NCBI GenBank assembly: GCA_037447455.1
Contig: JBBIGQ010000002.1
Coordinates: forward strand, 1-64,000
Length of the DNA: 64,000 bases
Direction: 5' to 3'
From: BPGX01 sp037447455
GTDB taxonomy: Bacteria > Bacteroidota > Bacteroidia > B-17B0 > Aurantibacillaceae
Shown here: positions 28,389 to 36,248 of the stretch, in pieces
Layout of the letters: the number at the start of each line of letters is the position of its first letter
Numbering within the stretch: position 1 is the stretch's first letter
Program-made: the position numbers and the translations under genes
Notes under the pieces: model-generated
Database searches by the model: none
What the model saw: the letters and a program-made list of their open reading frames with translations, nothing else
What the model was told of the DNA's origin: nothing

Positions 28389-29927
28389 TTAAAAATCATA
28401 AAATATATTGTAAAGTGCTGTCTGCAATTGAAGGTAAATATAATTAGAATTTTGTAATGTAGATTGTCTGTTTTCAACACCTAAATTGAAAATTAAATTG
28501 TAAGAAGGATTCAAAACAAAACCTAATAAAAATTTACTATAAACCACACTGATAGTGGCTCTATCCTGTGAATGTATTTGAAAAGACGCTATCCAACGCT
28601 TCTTTTTAAGAGCCAACATACTTACCAACTCATTTCCAAATTCAGGTGTGTACGCTAAATTTTGATTTAAATGTGCGTAGGAATTATTAGCAAACACATC
28701 TGAAGTCGTAGCCGTATATATATTGTTTTTTACATCGTTCCATTCTGATAAAAACATTATTCGCCAGTCCTTCCATTTTGCCAACCATTTCAATCCAATC
28801 TGATAAGCATACGCAGCATCCTGTTTAGAAAAACGCGATTCGTCATCCAACGCAAACTGCCCGTATACCATTACTGATTTCAATAATTTCTGCTGAATAT
28901 CTATTCCTACCAGAACATTATTTTTTTGTTGCATTCCATAATAGGCAAGTTGTGAAAACAACATAGGGCTAAACAACATCGCATCTCCCCGCCATACATT
29001 TTTTCTATCCGCAACTTCACCAATGATACTCTGAAACAAACCCACTCGTGTGTGTTTTGTTATCCCAACATTTACGTACTGATACACCCAAATTTTTTTC
29101 TGAAACAAACGTTCTGTATTCTTTGGAATATTCTGTGAAGCAGAAACTAAATTATTCAACATAGCATAATTGCAAATGTAGTGCAATCGCCCTTTCCACC
29201 AAACTTGCTCAATTTTGACATAAGGATACACAAACGCATTATCACTTAATAACAGCGATCGATAGCCATTCCCAATTTTCTGCTTACCTGTACCCAATGT
29301 AATATTCAAATTTTTCGTAGCTTGCACGCTCACTATTCCCGCACTAAACGCATAATCAAAACCGCTATTTTTAAATCCTTTCCATCTCCCTTGTCCAGGA
29401 ACAACACCAGTTGATCTTGCATATTGATATAAATACGTTGGAAAAACCGACTGATTTTCTGATAACACGGTTTCAATATACACTTTGCCAAACTTCACCG
29501 ATGCTATAAACCCACGTGTATTGGTATAAGCCGAAAATGAACTATCTCCACTGACTTTTCCTTTTTGAAAATTTATCAATGGATTAATGCGAATATGAAA
29601 CTCTTTTTGACGAATCGACACCACATCTTTTTCAAACATAATATCTAAAGCAGGATCGTTTTTAATGTATTTAAACATTCTAAAATTGGTATCAATGTTT
29701 GGATATTGCTGATATACAAAAGGATTAAGCGGATAAACATTCGTTGGTAAAACAGTATCGGATTTTAATAATGAATAATCTTGAATGCTTTGAAACAACC
29801 AGTGATTGGGCAATGATGAAAATTGTGCCCAAACTATTGACGAGTAAAAAAAAACGAATAAAAAAAACAATTTGCTTCGGAAAAAACTATTGACTTTAAA
29901 AAACAAAAAGTTTGCCACACACTGCAT
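28389..29927 (-). CDS. Wzi-like / RemB-like outer-membrane beta-barrel protein
   Basis: The protein has a signal peptide (about residues 1-33, ending near IVWAQ) and then a series of amphipathic aromatic strands typical of a large barrel. A segment GNGYRSLLLSDNAFVYPYVKIEQVWW resembles the central signature of Wzi-type capsule-assembly proteins and flavobacterial gliding protein RemB. ATG 29927 is preferred; an in-frame TTG three codons upstream lies in a -7-like box. Directly downstream comes the WecA-like gene, which supports a role in surface polysaccharide export or attachment. The family call is moderately sure; the function is inference. Confidence 0.66.
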   Translation of the reverse strand: MQCVANFLFFKVNSFFRSKLFFLFVFFYSSIVWAQFSSLPNHWLFQSIQDYSLLKSDTVLPTNVYPLNPFVYQQYPNIDTNFRMFKYIKNDPALDIMFEKDVVSIRQKEFHIRINPLINFQKGKVSGDSSFSAYTNTRGFIASVKFGKVYIETVLSENQSVFPTYLYQYARSTGVVPGQGRWKGFKNSGFDYAFSAGIVSVQATKNLNITLGTGKQKIGNGYRSLLLSDNAFVYPYVKIEQVWWKGRLHYICNYAMLNNLVSASQNIPKNTERLFQKKIWVYQYVNVGITKHTRVGLFQSIIGEVADRKNVWRGDAMLFSPMLFSQLAYYGMQQKNNVLVGIDIQQKLLKSVMVYGQFALDDESRFSKQDAAYAYQIGLKWLAKWKDWRIMFLSEWNDVKNNIYTATTSDVFANNSYAHLNQNLAYTPEFGNELVSMLALKKKRWIASFQIHSQDRATISVVYSKFLLGFVLNPSYNLIFNLGVENRQSTLQNSNYIYLQLQTALYNIFYDF

Positions 29928-29933
29928 AGTGAG

Positions 29934-29941
29934 CAAACTTA
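29934..29941 (-). promoter_or_regulatory. Candidate -7 box just before the Wzi/RemB-like gene
   Basis: On the minus strand the site reads TAAGTTTG, an exact match to TAnnTTTG. It ends 6 bases before ATG 29927, so a transcript from here would be leaderless or nearly so. It lies between the small membrane protein gene and the barrel gene. Confidence 0.4.
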
Positions 29942-29965
29942 CTGAAAAAAATACTAACTTAGATA

Positions 29966-30169
29966 TTACTTTAAAGTGCCTTTTTCTTCGGCTTCTTTAT
30001 TTAATTGGGGAATTTTGTACATCCAGTAAAACAAAAGCCCCACAATGATACCGCCTAACAAGATATTGGGCTTATGCCCGAGTGCTCTTAAAATAGGGAA
30101 AATACCATTTGTACACCAATCACCAATCCCATTAAAAACATCTGTCCAAGTAATCATTAATTTCACCAT
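29966..30169 (-). CDS. Small membrane protein of unknown function (DUF6341-like)
   Basis: The 67-residue protein has an N-terminal amphipathic part (about 1-30, ITWTDVFNGIG) and one clear membrane helix (about 35-55, ILLGGIIVGLLFYWMYKI), then a charged tail ending in EKGTLK. It resembles short Bacteroidota proteins of the DUF6341 kind, but this is a resemblance only. ATG 30169 is chosen because the TTG at 30187 lies inside the -7 box at 30185. It lies 38 bases before the Wzi/RemB-like gene. Confidence 0.6.
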   Translation of the reverse strand: MVKLMITWTDVFNGIGDWCTNGIFPILRALGHKPNILLGGIIVGLLFYWMYKIPQLNKEAEEKGTLK

Positions 30170-30184
30170 AAAAAATATTTTGGG

Positions 30185-30192
30185 CAAATATA
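30185..30192 (-). promoter_or_regulatory. Candidate -7 box for the small membrane protein / barrel / WecA-like / addA run
   Basis: On the minus strand this reads TATATTTG, an exact match to the Bacteroidota -7 box, 15 bases before ATG 30169. It would drive the four-gene run down to addA. The -33 region is not clear. Confidence 0.5.
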
Positions 30193-30268
30193 CGAAGGAA
30201 ATTCTATTTTTATTTTATTTTTTTAAGCCGTAGTTTTGCTTTGAAAAATTGGTTTACATCGCTCATTT

Positions 30269-31201
30269 ATGTCATATAAAACGACTATTAAAGAAAAAGA
30301 ATTAAAAAACAAAGTAGCCGATGATTATTTTTGGTTATATGATTGTTCCAAGATGAATACTTTGTGTGGGATTGTGCCGCAGGTACAGGAAATTTATTAA
30401 ATGGTCTTACTAACAAATATAATATATGGGCATCCACATTAGATAAACAAGATGTAGAAGTCATGCATGATAGAATTAGTAATGGTGCCAATTTATTGCA
30501 TGACCACGTCTTTCAGTTTGATTTTTTAAATGATGACTTGATTCCTGTTTCAAAAGGTGGGAAAATACCCGATAAACTATATGATATTATTTGCACGCCA
30601 GAAAATCGTAAAAAATTAGTAATTTATATCAATCCACCCTATGCCGAAGTATCAAGTACTATTGGCAAAGGAAAAGCAGGCGTTAATAAATCAAAAATTC
30701 ATGAGAAATATTCCAATCACATTGGCACAGCAGGCAGAGAACTTTTTGCATTATTTCTCATTAGAATATATTGTGAAATTCCCGGTTGTATTATTGCTGA
30801 ATTTTCTACACTAAAAGCATTGCAGGGCGCAGCGTTTTCCAAATTCAGAAATCTTTTCAAAGCCGAACTCAAAAGTATTTTTATTGTACCTGCTTATACA
30901 TTTGATAATGTAAATGGCAAATTTCCTATTGGCTTCAAAGTATGGAACACAGCCGTTTCAAAATCTTTTAAGAAAATTAAAGCAGATGTATATGATGAAA
31001 ATGGTAAAAGGAATATATGTAAACGCTTCTCTTTATGATATAAAAGAATACTTTCAGGGTAGAAATACAAAAGGGAAAATGAACAGTATCAGTAATAATG
31101 CTGTTTATATGGATTTAATAAAAGATTTAAGAGAAAAATTAAATATGCTTGCTGAAAAAATTCAGCCCCAAGTATATAAATATGGTTTTTTAATTAAATA
31201 A
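30269..31201 (+). pseudogene. Decayed N6-adenine DNA methyltransferase gene
   Basis: Three frames must be joined. From ATG 30269 an N-terminal piece reads about 28 codons (MSYKTTIKEKELKNKV, then YDC). Around 30345 the frame changes into a piece with the SAM motif WDCAAGTGNLLNGL and the catalytic NPPY (YINPPYAE), open to 31038. A third frame (about 31000-31201) holds a C-terminal end, IKDLREKLNMLAEKIQ and so on. The part expected between the N-terminus and the SAM motif is missing, so at least one deletion and two frame changes have occurred. Intact relatives are stand-alone or restriction-linked adenine methyltransferases. It should be inactive. Confidence 0.75.
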
Positions 31202-31207
31202 TTAACT

Positions 31208-31783
31208 TTAAATTAGCCACCTGTTATTCTTTAAGTATTCATTGATTGTTGTAAACAATACTATTGGCATTACCTTTCTCCAGTTGGCATGATTCAATGT
31301 TTCTGACCATATCAAATAGTTGCCCAATCTTGCTTGCTTCATTTCTTCTAATACATAATCTCTAAAATTCAATAGCACGATCCATCCTTCTTCTTCCAGA
31401 TCTTCCCACCACTCTTCATAATAACAATCATCGGATGAATGGAAATTCAACACATTTTCTCCTATCAATATAAAATACCGAACACCTTGATAAATCATTT
31501 CATCAATCACATTTCGCTTTAAGTGCATAATATCATTGTTTATTGCATCGTCCCATTCGCCTAACATTTCTATAATTGCAAACTTCCGCTGATAATTCGC
31601 AAATAAAATTTTAATGTATAATGTTTCACTCCCAATATCATCCCAATAAGGATGAATAATAAAATTATAAATTTGATTTTCATTAGAATATAAATCATAT
31701 TCTCTTCCATAAAACGGCGAACGAGCATCGTATTCTGCTTTGTAAAGATTTCTCCATCGGCTAAATGGCTCAATGTTATGCAT
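31208..31783 (-). CDS. Conserved protein of unknown function, rich in aromatic and acidic residues
   Basis: I do not recognise a named family, though similar proteins are, to my knowledge, found across Bacteroidota. The 191 residues contain no signal or membrane helix. Notable segments are SPFYGREYD near 22, IHPYWDDIGSETLY near 43, FAIIEMLGEWDDAINNDI near 68, YFILIGENVLNFHSSDDCYYEEWWEDLEEEG near 102, and a C-terminal WRKVMP. The clusters of Trp, Tyr, Asp and Glu suggest a binding surface, but no catalytic motif is clear. It lies 4 bases downstream of the TlpA-like gene and is probably cotranscribed with it. Confidence 0.7.
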   Translation of the reverse strand: MHNIEPFSRWRNLYKAEYDARSPFYGREYDLYSNENQIYNFIIHPYWDDIGSETLYIKILFANYQRKFAIIEMLGEWDDAINNDIMHLKRNVIDEMIYQGVRYFILIGENVLNFHSSDDCYYEEWWEDLEEEGWIVLLNFRDYVLEEMKQARLGNYLIWSETLNHANWRKVMPIVLFTTINEYLKNNRWLI

Positions 31784-31786
31784 ACT

Positions 31787-32284
31787 CTAATTTTTCAACA
31801 TTTCATTTAAGTGAAATAATTCATCTTCAAGATTACTTGCATCCATAATGGCACCCTTATGTTTTTCAATAATTTGACCATTTTTCAAAATATAAATTGT
31901 CGGAAAACTCTCAATTCCTAAATTAGACAATGCCTCTTCACTTATCATAAAATTCAAACTATCTAATTTTAGTCGTCTTTTCAAATTTTCAACTTTTACG
32001 ACTGATTCATCAGTAATAAAATAAATTTTTAAAAACTTAAACTTTTCAAAATGATTTTGAACCAATTGCATTTCTGCCACACAAGGCCCACACCATGTTT
32101 GAAAGCAAACTACCATCGCTTTATTCAAATCATTTTTATTCAAATAAATTTCTTTATCATTTAAATCTTTCAATTTCAGGGTTGAAAAATCAATATTTGG
32201 TGTATAAAAGAAAATCTGATATGCCCTGTAAAGAAAGAAAACAGCAATAAAAATTAGTACGACTATTTTGATTTTTTCTCTCAT
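31787..32284 (-). CDS. Membrane-anchored TlpA-like thioredoxin
   Basis: An N-terminal membrane anchor (about residues 5-25) is followed by a thioredoxin fold with WCGPC at about 63-67 (TWCGPCVAE) and a cis-proline segment SFPTIYIL. The active site faces the periplasm, where such proteins reduce or exchange disulfides, for example in cytochrome c maturation. ATG 32284 gives 165 residues; an in-frame TTG three codons upstream is less likely. The substrate cannot be read from sequence. The unknown gene at 31208 follows. Confidence 0.82.
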   Translation of the reverse strand: MREKIKIVVLIFIAVFFLYRAYQIFFYTPNIDFSTLKLKDLNDKEIYLNKNDLNKAMVVCFQTWCGPCVAEMQLVQNHFEKFKFLKIYFITDESVVKVENLKRRLKLDSLNFMISEEALSNLGIESFPTIYILKNGQIIEKHKGAIMDASNLEDELFHLNEMLKN

Positions 32285-32325
32285 TTTATTCAAAATATCT
32301 TGTTGAAAAAAGTTTGTTTGAATGC

Positions 32326-32356
32326 TTTCAAGTGCGTGAATTTACAAATATTTTTG
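32326..32356 (+). promoter_or_regulatory. Candidate promoter for mtgA
   Basis: TATTTTTG (32349-32356) matches the -7 box. TTTC (32326-32329) stands in for the -33 TTTG with a 19-base spacer, the expected distance. ATG 32365 starts 8 bases after the -7 box, which implies a very short leader. Confidence 0.5.
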
Positions 32357-32364
32357 CAGCCATT

Positions 32365-33084
32365 ATGGGCTGTTTCAGATTAATAATTGCGTGGATTCTA
32401 AAAATAATTTTAATTTTTGTAATAGTATCAATATTGAGCATTTTACTTTTTAAATATATTCATCCCCCTATAACGCCTTTAATGCTTAAGCGAATGATAG
32501 AACAAAAAATAAATGGTGAAAAAATTCGCTGGCAATATCAATGGGTGGCACTGGAAAAAATCTCACCTAAACTGCAATTGGCCGTTATATGCAGCGAAGA
32601 TAAAAAGTATCTGGAGCATTACGGATTTGATTGGGAATCTATTCAAAAAGCATTTGAACAAAATCAAAAGCAGGGAAAAACAAAACGGGGTGGTAGCACA
32701 ATTTCTCAACAAACTGCTAAAAATTTATTCATGTGGGATGGACGCAGTTATCTGAGAAAAGTGCTGGAAGCATGGTTTACACTCCTCATTGAAACATTCT
32801 GGGACAAAGAACGTATTATGGAAATGTATCTAAACATCATTGAAATGGGACGTGGTGTGTATAGTGCAGAAGCCGCTTCATTGTATTGGTTCAAAAAGCA
32901 TGCTGACCAATTAAATAAAGATGAGGCCGCTGCGATAGCCGCTATACTCCCCAATCCAAAAAAATATCTTGCCAATCCTTGTAGTCCTTATATTTACAAG
33001 CGAAAAGAATGGATAAAACAACAAATGAATTATTGGGGCAACAAAATAGATTACAACAAATATAAAGACGATGATGAAAAATAG
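32365..33084 (+). CDS. mtgA: Monofunctional biosynthetic peptidoglycan transglycosylase
   Basis: MtgA polymerises lipid II into glycan strands at the inner membrane. It has one N-terminal membrane helix (about 5-30) and a GT51 domain: SEDKKYLEHYGFDWESI with the catalytic Glu, KRGGSTISQQTAKNLF, and the later EMYLNIIEMGRGVYSAE. There is no transpeptidase domain, as expected. ATG 32365 follows a promoter-like box; an in-frame ATG 17 codons upstream would sit before it. Its 3' end overlaps the serine hydrolase gene by 14 bases. Confidence 0.93.
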   Translation: MGCFRLIIAWILKIILIFVIVSILSILLFKYIHPPITPLMLKRMIEQKINGEKIRWQYQWVALEKISPKLQLAVICSEDKKYLEHYGFDWESIQKAFEQNQKQGKTKRGGSTISQQTAKNLFMWDGRSYLRKVLEAWFTLLIETFWDKERIMEMYLNIIEMGRGVYSAEAASLYWFKKHADQLNKDEAAAIAAILPNPKKYLANPCSPYIYKRKEWIKQQMNYWGNKIDYNKYKDDDEK

Positions 33085-34294
33085 TACGATAGTTCTGTTG
33101 ATTACTTTTATTTTTGTATTTACAAAACCTGCTGAAACCAATATACAGGAAAGTATTGTATTTTCTAATCTTTTGCCTGTTAAACCTTCTAAAATTACTT
33201 CTCATCTTAAATTGAATTCTTCTACACTGCGATTTTTATCTAACAAAATCAATGAGCATTATGAAAAATTATTTCATCAAAAAGCGTTTAACGGCTGCGT
33301 ATTGATTGCTATTGAAGATAAAATTATTTACGAAAATGCTTGGGGATATAATGATCTGAAACAAAAAACTTGCCTGAGCACTAATAGTTTATTTCAATTA
33401 GCATCTGTGAGTAAAATATTTACAGCAACCGCCATTCTGAAACTATACGAACAAAATAAACTCAACTTAAATGATCCTGTTCAAAAATATCTTCCCGAAT
33501 TTCCCTATTCGCAGATAACTATTCATCACTTACTTAATCACACTTCTGGCTTACCTAACTACTTGCACTTAATGCCTGAGATTGGCAGACAGGATACAGT
33601 TTTGTCGCATCAATCTGTGCTGCAATTTTTAATCAAAAGAAAATTACGCCCTGAGTTCAAAGCAGGAAGAAGGCATAAATATTGTAACACCAACTATGCC
33701 ATATTAGCGTGCTTGATTGAAAAAATATCAGGAATGAATTATTCAGATTTCTTGAAAAAAGAAATTTTTATTCCTGCAGGTATGCAAAATACAAATACAA
33801 TTTATTTCGTTGATATTTTTGATGAAAACACGGCTAGTTCTCATGAATACAAAAGCCGTCGTGTGCCTTTTTATGCTGGTGATTTTATTTTGGGTGATAA
33901 AAGTATTTATTCTAATGTTCACGATTTGTTTGCTTTTGGACAAGCATTTTTAAGTAAAAAAATTTTATCAGACAGTACCATTCAATTAATGACCAAAGGT
34001 GTTAAGACCAATAAATACGGCTTGTTATATGGCTATGGTATTCGTATTCGCAATTATGAAGATAGTACCCAAATGATATGGCTTCACAATGGCTGGTGGC
34101 ATGGATACCGTACTTCCTTTCAAATGAGACCAAAAGATAAAGTTATGGTAATCGTATTAAGCAATCACATTCACAAGACGACTTATTACACTACTCCGAT
34201 TTTTCAAATAATTGATGAAGTGTTGTACAATAAAACCATTGACACTTCTGATAATAATCAAAAGAAAATTTACCCTACTTTAGATGAAGAGTAA
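33071..34294 (+). CDS. Serine hydrolase of the beta-lactamase/transpeptidase (class C-like) superfamily
   Basis: The protein has a signal-peptide-like N-terminus (about 1-22) and a penicillin-binding fold: SxxK at Ser112-Lys115 (ASVSKIF), Tyr-x-Asn in KYCNTNY, and HNG as the third motif (WLHNGWWHGY). It is therefore an active serine hydrolase, probably periplasmic. Members include D-amino-acid peptidases, esterases and AmpC-like enzymes, and the substrate cannot be chosen from sequence. Its start overlaps mtgA by 14 bases and its end overlaps the next gene by 11, which points to a shared cell-wall context. Confidence 0.85.
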   Translation: MMKNSTIVLLITFIFVFTKPAETNIQESIVFSNLLPVKPSKITSHLKLNSSTLRFLSNKINEHYEKLFHQKAFNGCVLIAIEDKIIYENAWGYNDLKQKTCLSTNSLFQLASVSKIFTATAILKLYEQNKLNLNDPVQKYLPEFPYSQITIHHLLNHTSGLPNYLHLMPEIGRQDTVLSHQSVLQFLIKRKLRPEFKAGRRHKYCNTNYAILACLIEKISGMNYSDFLKKEIFIPAGMQNTNTIYFVDIFDENTASSHEYKSRRVPFYAGDFILGDKSIYSNVHDLFAFGQAFLSKKILSDSTIQLMTKGVKTNKYGLLYGYGIRIRNYEDSTQMIWLHNGWWHGYRTSFQMRPKDKVMVIVLSNHIHKTTYYTTPIFQIIDEVLYNKTIDTSDNNQKKIYPTLDEE

Positions 34295-34937
34295 AAAGGT
34301 TTTTATCCCTACTACCAAAACGACCTCTGTTTCATTACTCGGTAATTCTGAAACTGCAACAAACTTCTGGTTAGTACTTCACGGCTATGGACAATTAGCC
34401 GAAGATTTTCAAAAACATTTTGAAAATTGGAACTTAGACAAACATTACTTTATTTTACCCAATGCATTAAATTGTTTTTATCTTAAATCGGGTAAAGACG
34501 AAGTCGGTGCATCGTGGATGACCAAATACGAACGTGAAAAAGATATTATCGATAATAACAGTTATCTCAATAAAGTGTATGAACAATTTATATTACCTTA
34601 TACTAAAAAAGACCAACAGCATTTTTTCGTAGTAGGATTTTCGCAAGGTGCAGCCACACTTATTCGCTGGCTGGCAGTGGAAAACATACGGACTGAAAAA
34701 ATTATTCTTTGGGGGGCGGTATTTCCACCAGACATGGAACAAGAAAAATTTTTAGTGAATTTAAAGCAAACGGAATGGTGGTATTTTATAGGCACTGAAG
34801 ATGAATTTATTTCTAATGAAGAAAAAGAAAAACAAAAGCAATTTTTTCAGTCGCATAAATTTGATATCCACTGGATAGAATACAAAGGCAAACATGCTTT
34901 TGATGAAAAAATACTTTACAACACATTCAAATTTTAA
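34284..34937 (+). CDS. Alpha/beta hydrolase, carboxylesterase/phospholipase type
   Basis: The 217-residue protein has the oxyanion segment LVLHGYGQLAEDF, the nucleophile Ser120 in GFSQGAAT, Asp173 in GTEDEF and His204 in GKHAFDE, thus a full catalytic triad. It resembles the small esterase family that includes YpfH and acyl-protein thioesterases. No signal peptide is seen, so it is likely cytoplasmic. It overlaps the serine hydrolase gene by 11 bases. The substrate is unknown. Confidence 0.82.
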   Translation: MKSKKVFIPTTKTTSVSLLGNSETATNFWLVLHGYGQLAEDFQKHFENWNLDKHYFILPNALNCFYLKSGKDEVGASWMTKYEREKDIIDNNSYLNKVYEQFILPYTKKDQQHFFVVGFSQGAATLIRWLAVENIRTEKIILWGAVFPPDMEQEKFLVNLKQTEWWYFIGTEDEFISNEEKEKQKQFFQSHKFDIHWIEYKGKHAFDEKILYNTFKF

Positions 34938-34954
34938 ACCTTTCACTAAATTAA

Positions 34955-35611
34955 TTATTTAATCATAGCATAATGAATAATACGTTTTGTTTCAAAATAT
35001 TCGTGTTTGAAAAAATCATAGATATTAAAAATTAAAACTTCTTCAAAATACTTTCCCAGTTCTGCTCTTAAATCATCTATTTCTCCGCCTTTGAGATAAA
35101 TGATTCCATTTGGAAGCGGATGCTGGTGCTTGCTTTTTATTTTTCCCTGTGCTAATTTCAAAAAGTCCGGAAAATTTGTAACGGCTCTGCTCACAATAAA
35201 ATCAAATTTTTGTTTTATTTTTTCTGCCCGATTGTGAATAGTTGTCACGTTTTTTAATTGTAAACCTTTCACCACTTCATTAACCACATTAATTTTTTTT
35301 TGCACACTATCATTCAAAAAAAACTCTGTTTCAGGAAATAAAACAGATAAAGATATGCCAGGAAATCCGCCACCAGTGCCAATATCTAAAACACTGGCTC
35401 CGGACTGAAATTGTATTATCTTTGCTATAGATAATGAATGTAATACATGATGCAAATACAAATGTTCTATATCTTTTCTGGAAATAAGATTGATGCGTTC
35501 ATTCCAATACACATAAACATCCTGCATCCATTCCAATTGCTTTTTTTGCTCTGCTGATATATCGGGGAAATAATTATAAATCAATTGTAGTTCTTCCTGG
35601 AAAACCCTCAT
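34955..35611 (-). CDS. rsmG: 16S rRNA (guanine(527)-N(7))-methyltransferase
   Basis: RsmG (GidB) methylates G527 of 16S rRNA. Hallmarks are NERINLISRKD near residue 38, the SAM motif VLDIGTGGGFPGI near 69, and a SRAVTNFP segment near 138. The 218-residue length is normal. It follows the ECF sigma factor gene by 4 bases and is the last gene of a glycosyltransferase - sigma - rsmG run. It is convergent with the esterase gene. Confidence 0.95.
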   Translation of the reverse strand: MRVFQEELQLIYNYFPDISAEQKKQLEWMQDVYVYWNERINLISRKDIEHLYLHHVLHSLSIAKIIQFQSGASVLDIGTGGGFPGISLSVLFPETEFFLNDSVQKKINVVNEVVKGLQLKNVTTIHNRAEKIKQKFDFIVSRAVTNFPDFLKLAQGKIKSKHQHPLPNGIIYLKGGEIDDLRAELGKYFEEVLIFNIYDFFKHEYFETKRIIHYAMIK

Positions 35612-35615
35612 AACA

Positions 35616-36248
35616 TTATTTATCTCCTTTAAGCGATATTATAATTCTGTATAAAACTTTTCTTGCCCGGAATAATTCTGCTTTTACATTATTCGTAGTC
35701 GTATTTAATTCCTTTGCAATTTCTTCACAACTCATTTCCTGATAGTAATACAAATCAATGACACGCTTGTATCTTGGTGCTAATTTGTTCACAATAAGTT
35801 TTACAAAAGCAATTTTTTCTTCATTTAGCATATCCTGAATAGGGTCATTAGTGGAAGAAACAAGTTGGGTTGCAAATGTGGTATCTGTTCCTTCACTCAT
35901 ATAATCATCAATAGAAGAAGTATTCATGTTTTTTTTGTTTCGCAAAGAGTCAATTGCTTTATTAATCCCTATTCGGAATAACCATGTACTAAAAGCAAAC
36001 TTAGGATTGTATTCCTCTAATCTGGAAAATGCCTTTGCAAATGTCTCAAATAGTATGTCTTCTGCTGCATCCTTTGTCTTTACTATTTTTAATACAGAGG
36101 CATACAAGGACAGCCGATATTTTTTTAATAATTGCTCAAACGCTATTTGATCGCCTTGTTTGGCTTTTTCAATCCAATTAATATCCTCTTGTGCCTTTGG
36201 ACTTAAATGCGAAAAATTATCTTCTTTATTTTCTTTGTCATTGGGCAT
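35616..36248 (-). CDS. RNA polymerase ECF sigma factor
   Basis: The 210-residue protein has a complete sigma-70 region 2 (about 25-95, with YRLSLYASVLKIVKTKDAAEDIL and FAFSTWLFRIGINKAID) and region 4 (about 150-205, with LAPRYKRVIDLYYYQEMSCEEIAKEL). It guides RNA polymerase to specific promoters. The start codon follows the stop of the glycosyltransferase gene directly, so the two are coupled. No anti-sigma gene is adjacent, so control may be by expression level or an unlinked factor. The first 20 residues are acidic and non-conserved. Confidence 0.9.
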   Translation of the reverse strand: MPNDKENKEDNFSHLSPKAQEDINWIEKAKQGDQIAFEQLLKKYRLSLYASVLKIVKTKDAAEDILFETFAKAFSRLEEYNPKFAFSTWLFRIGINKAIDSLRNKKNMNTSSIDDYMSEGTDTTFATQLVSSTNDPIQDMLNEEKIAFVKLIVNKLAPRYKRVIDLYYYQEMSCEEIAKELNTTTNNVKAELFRARKVLYRIIISLKGDK

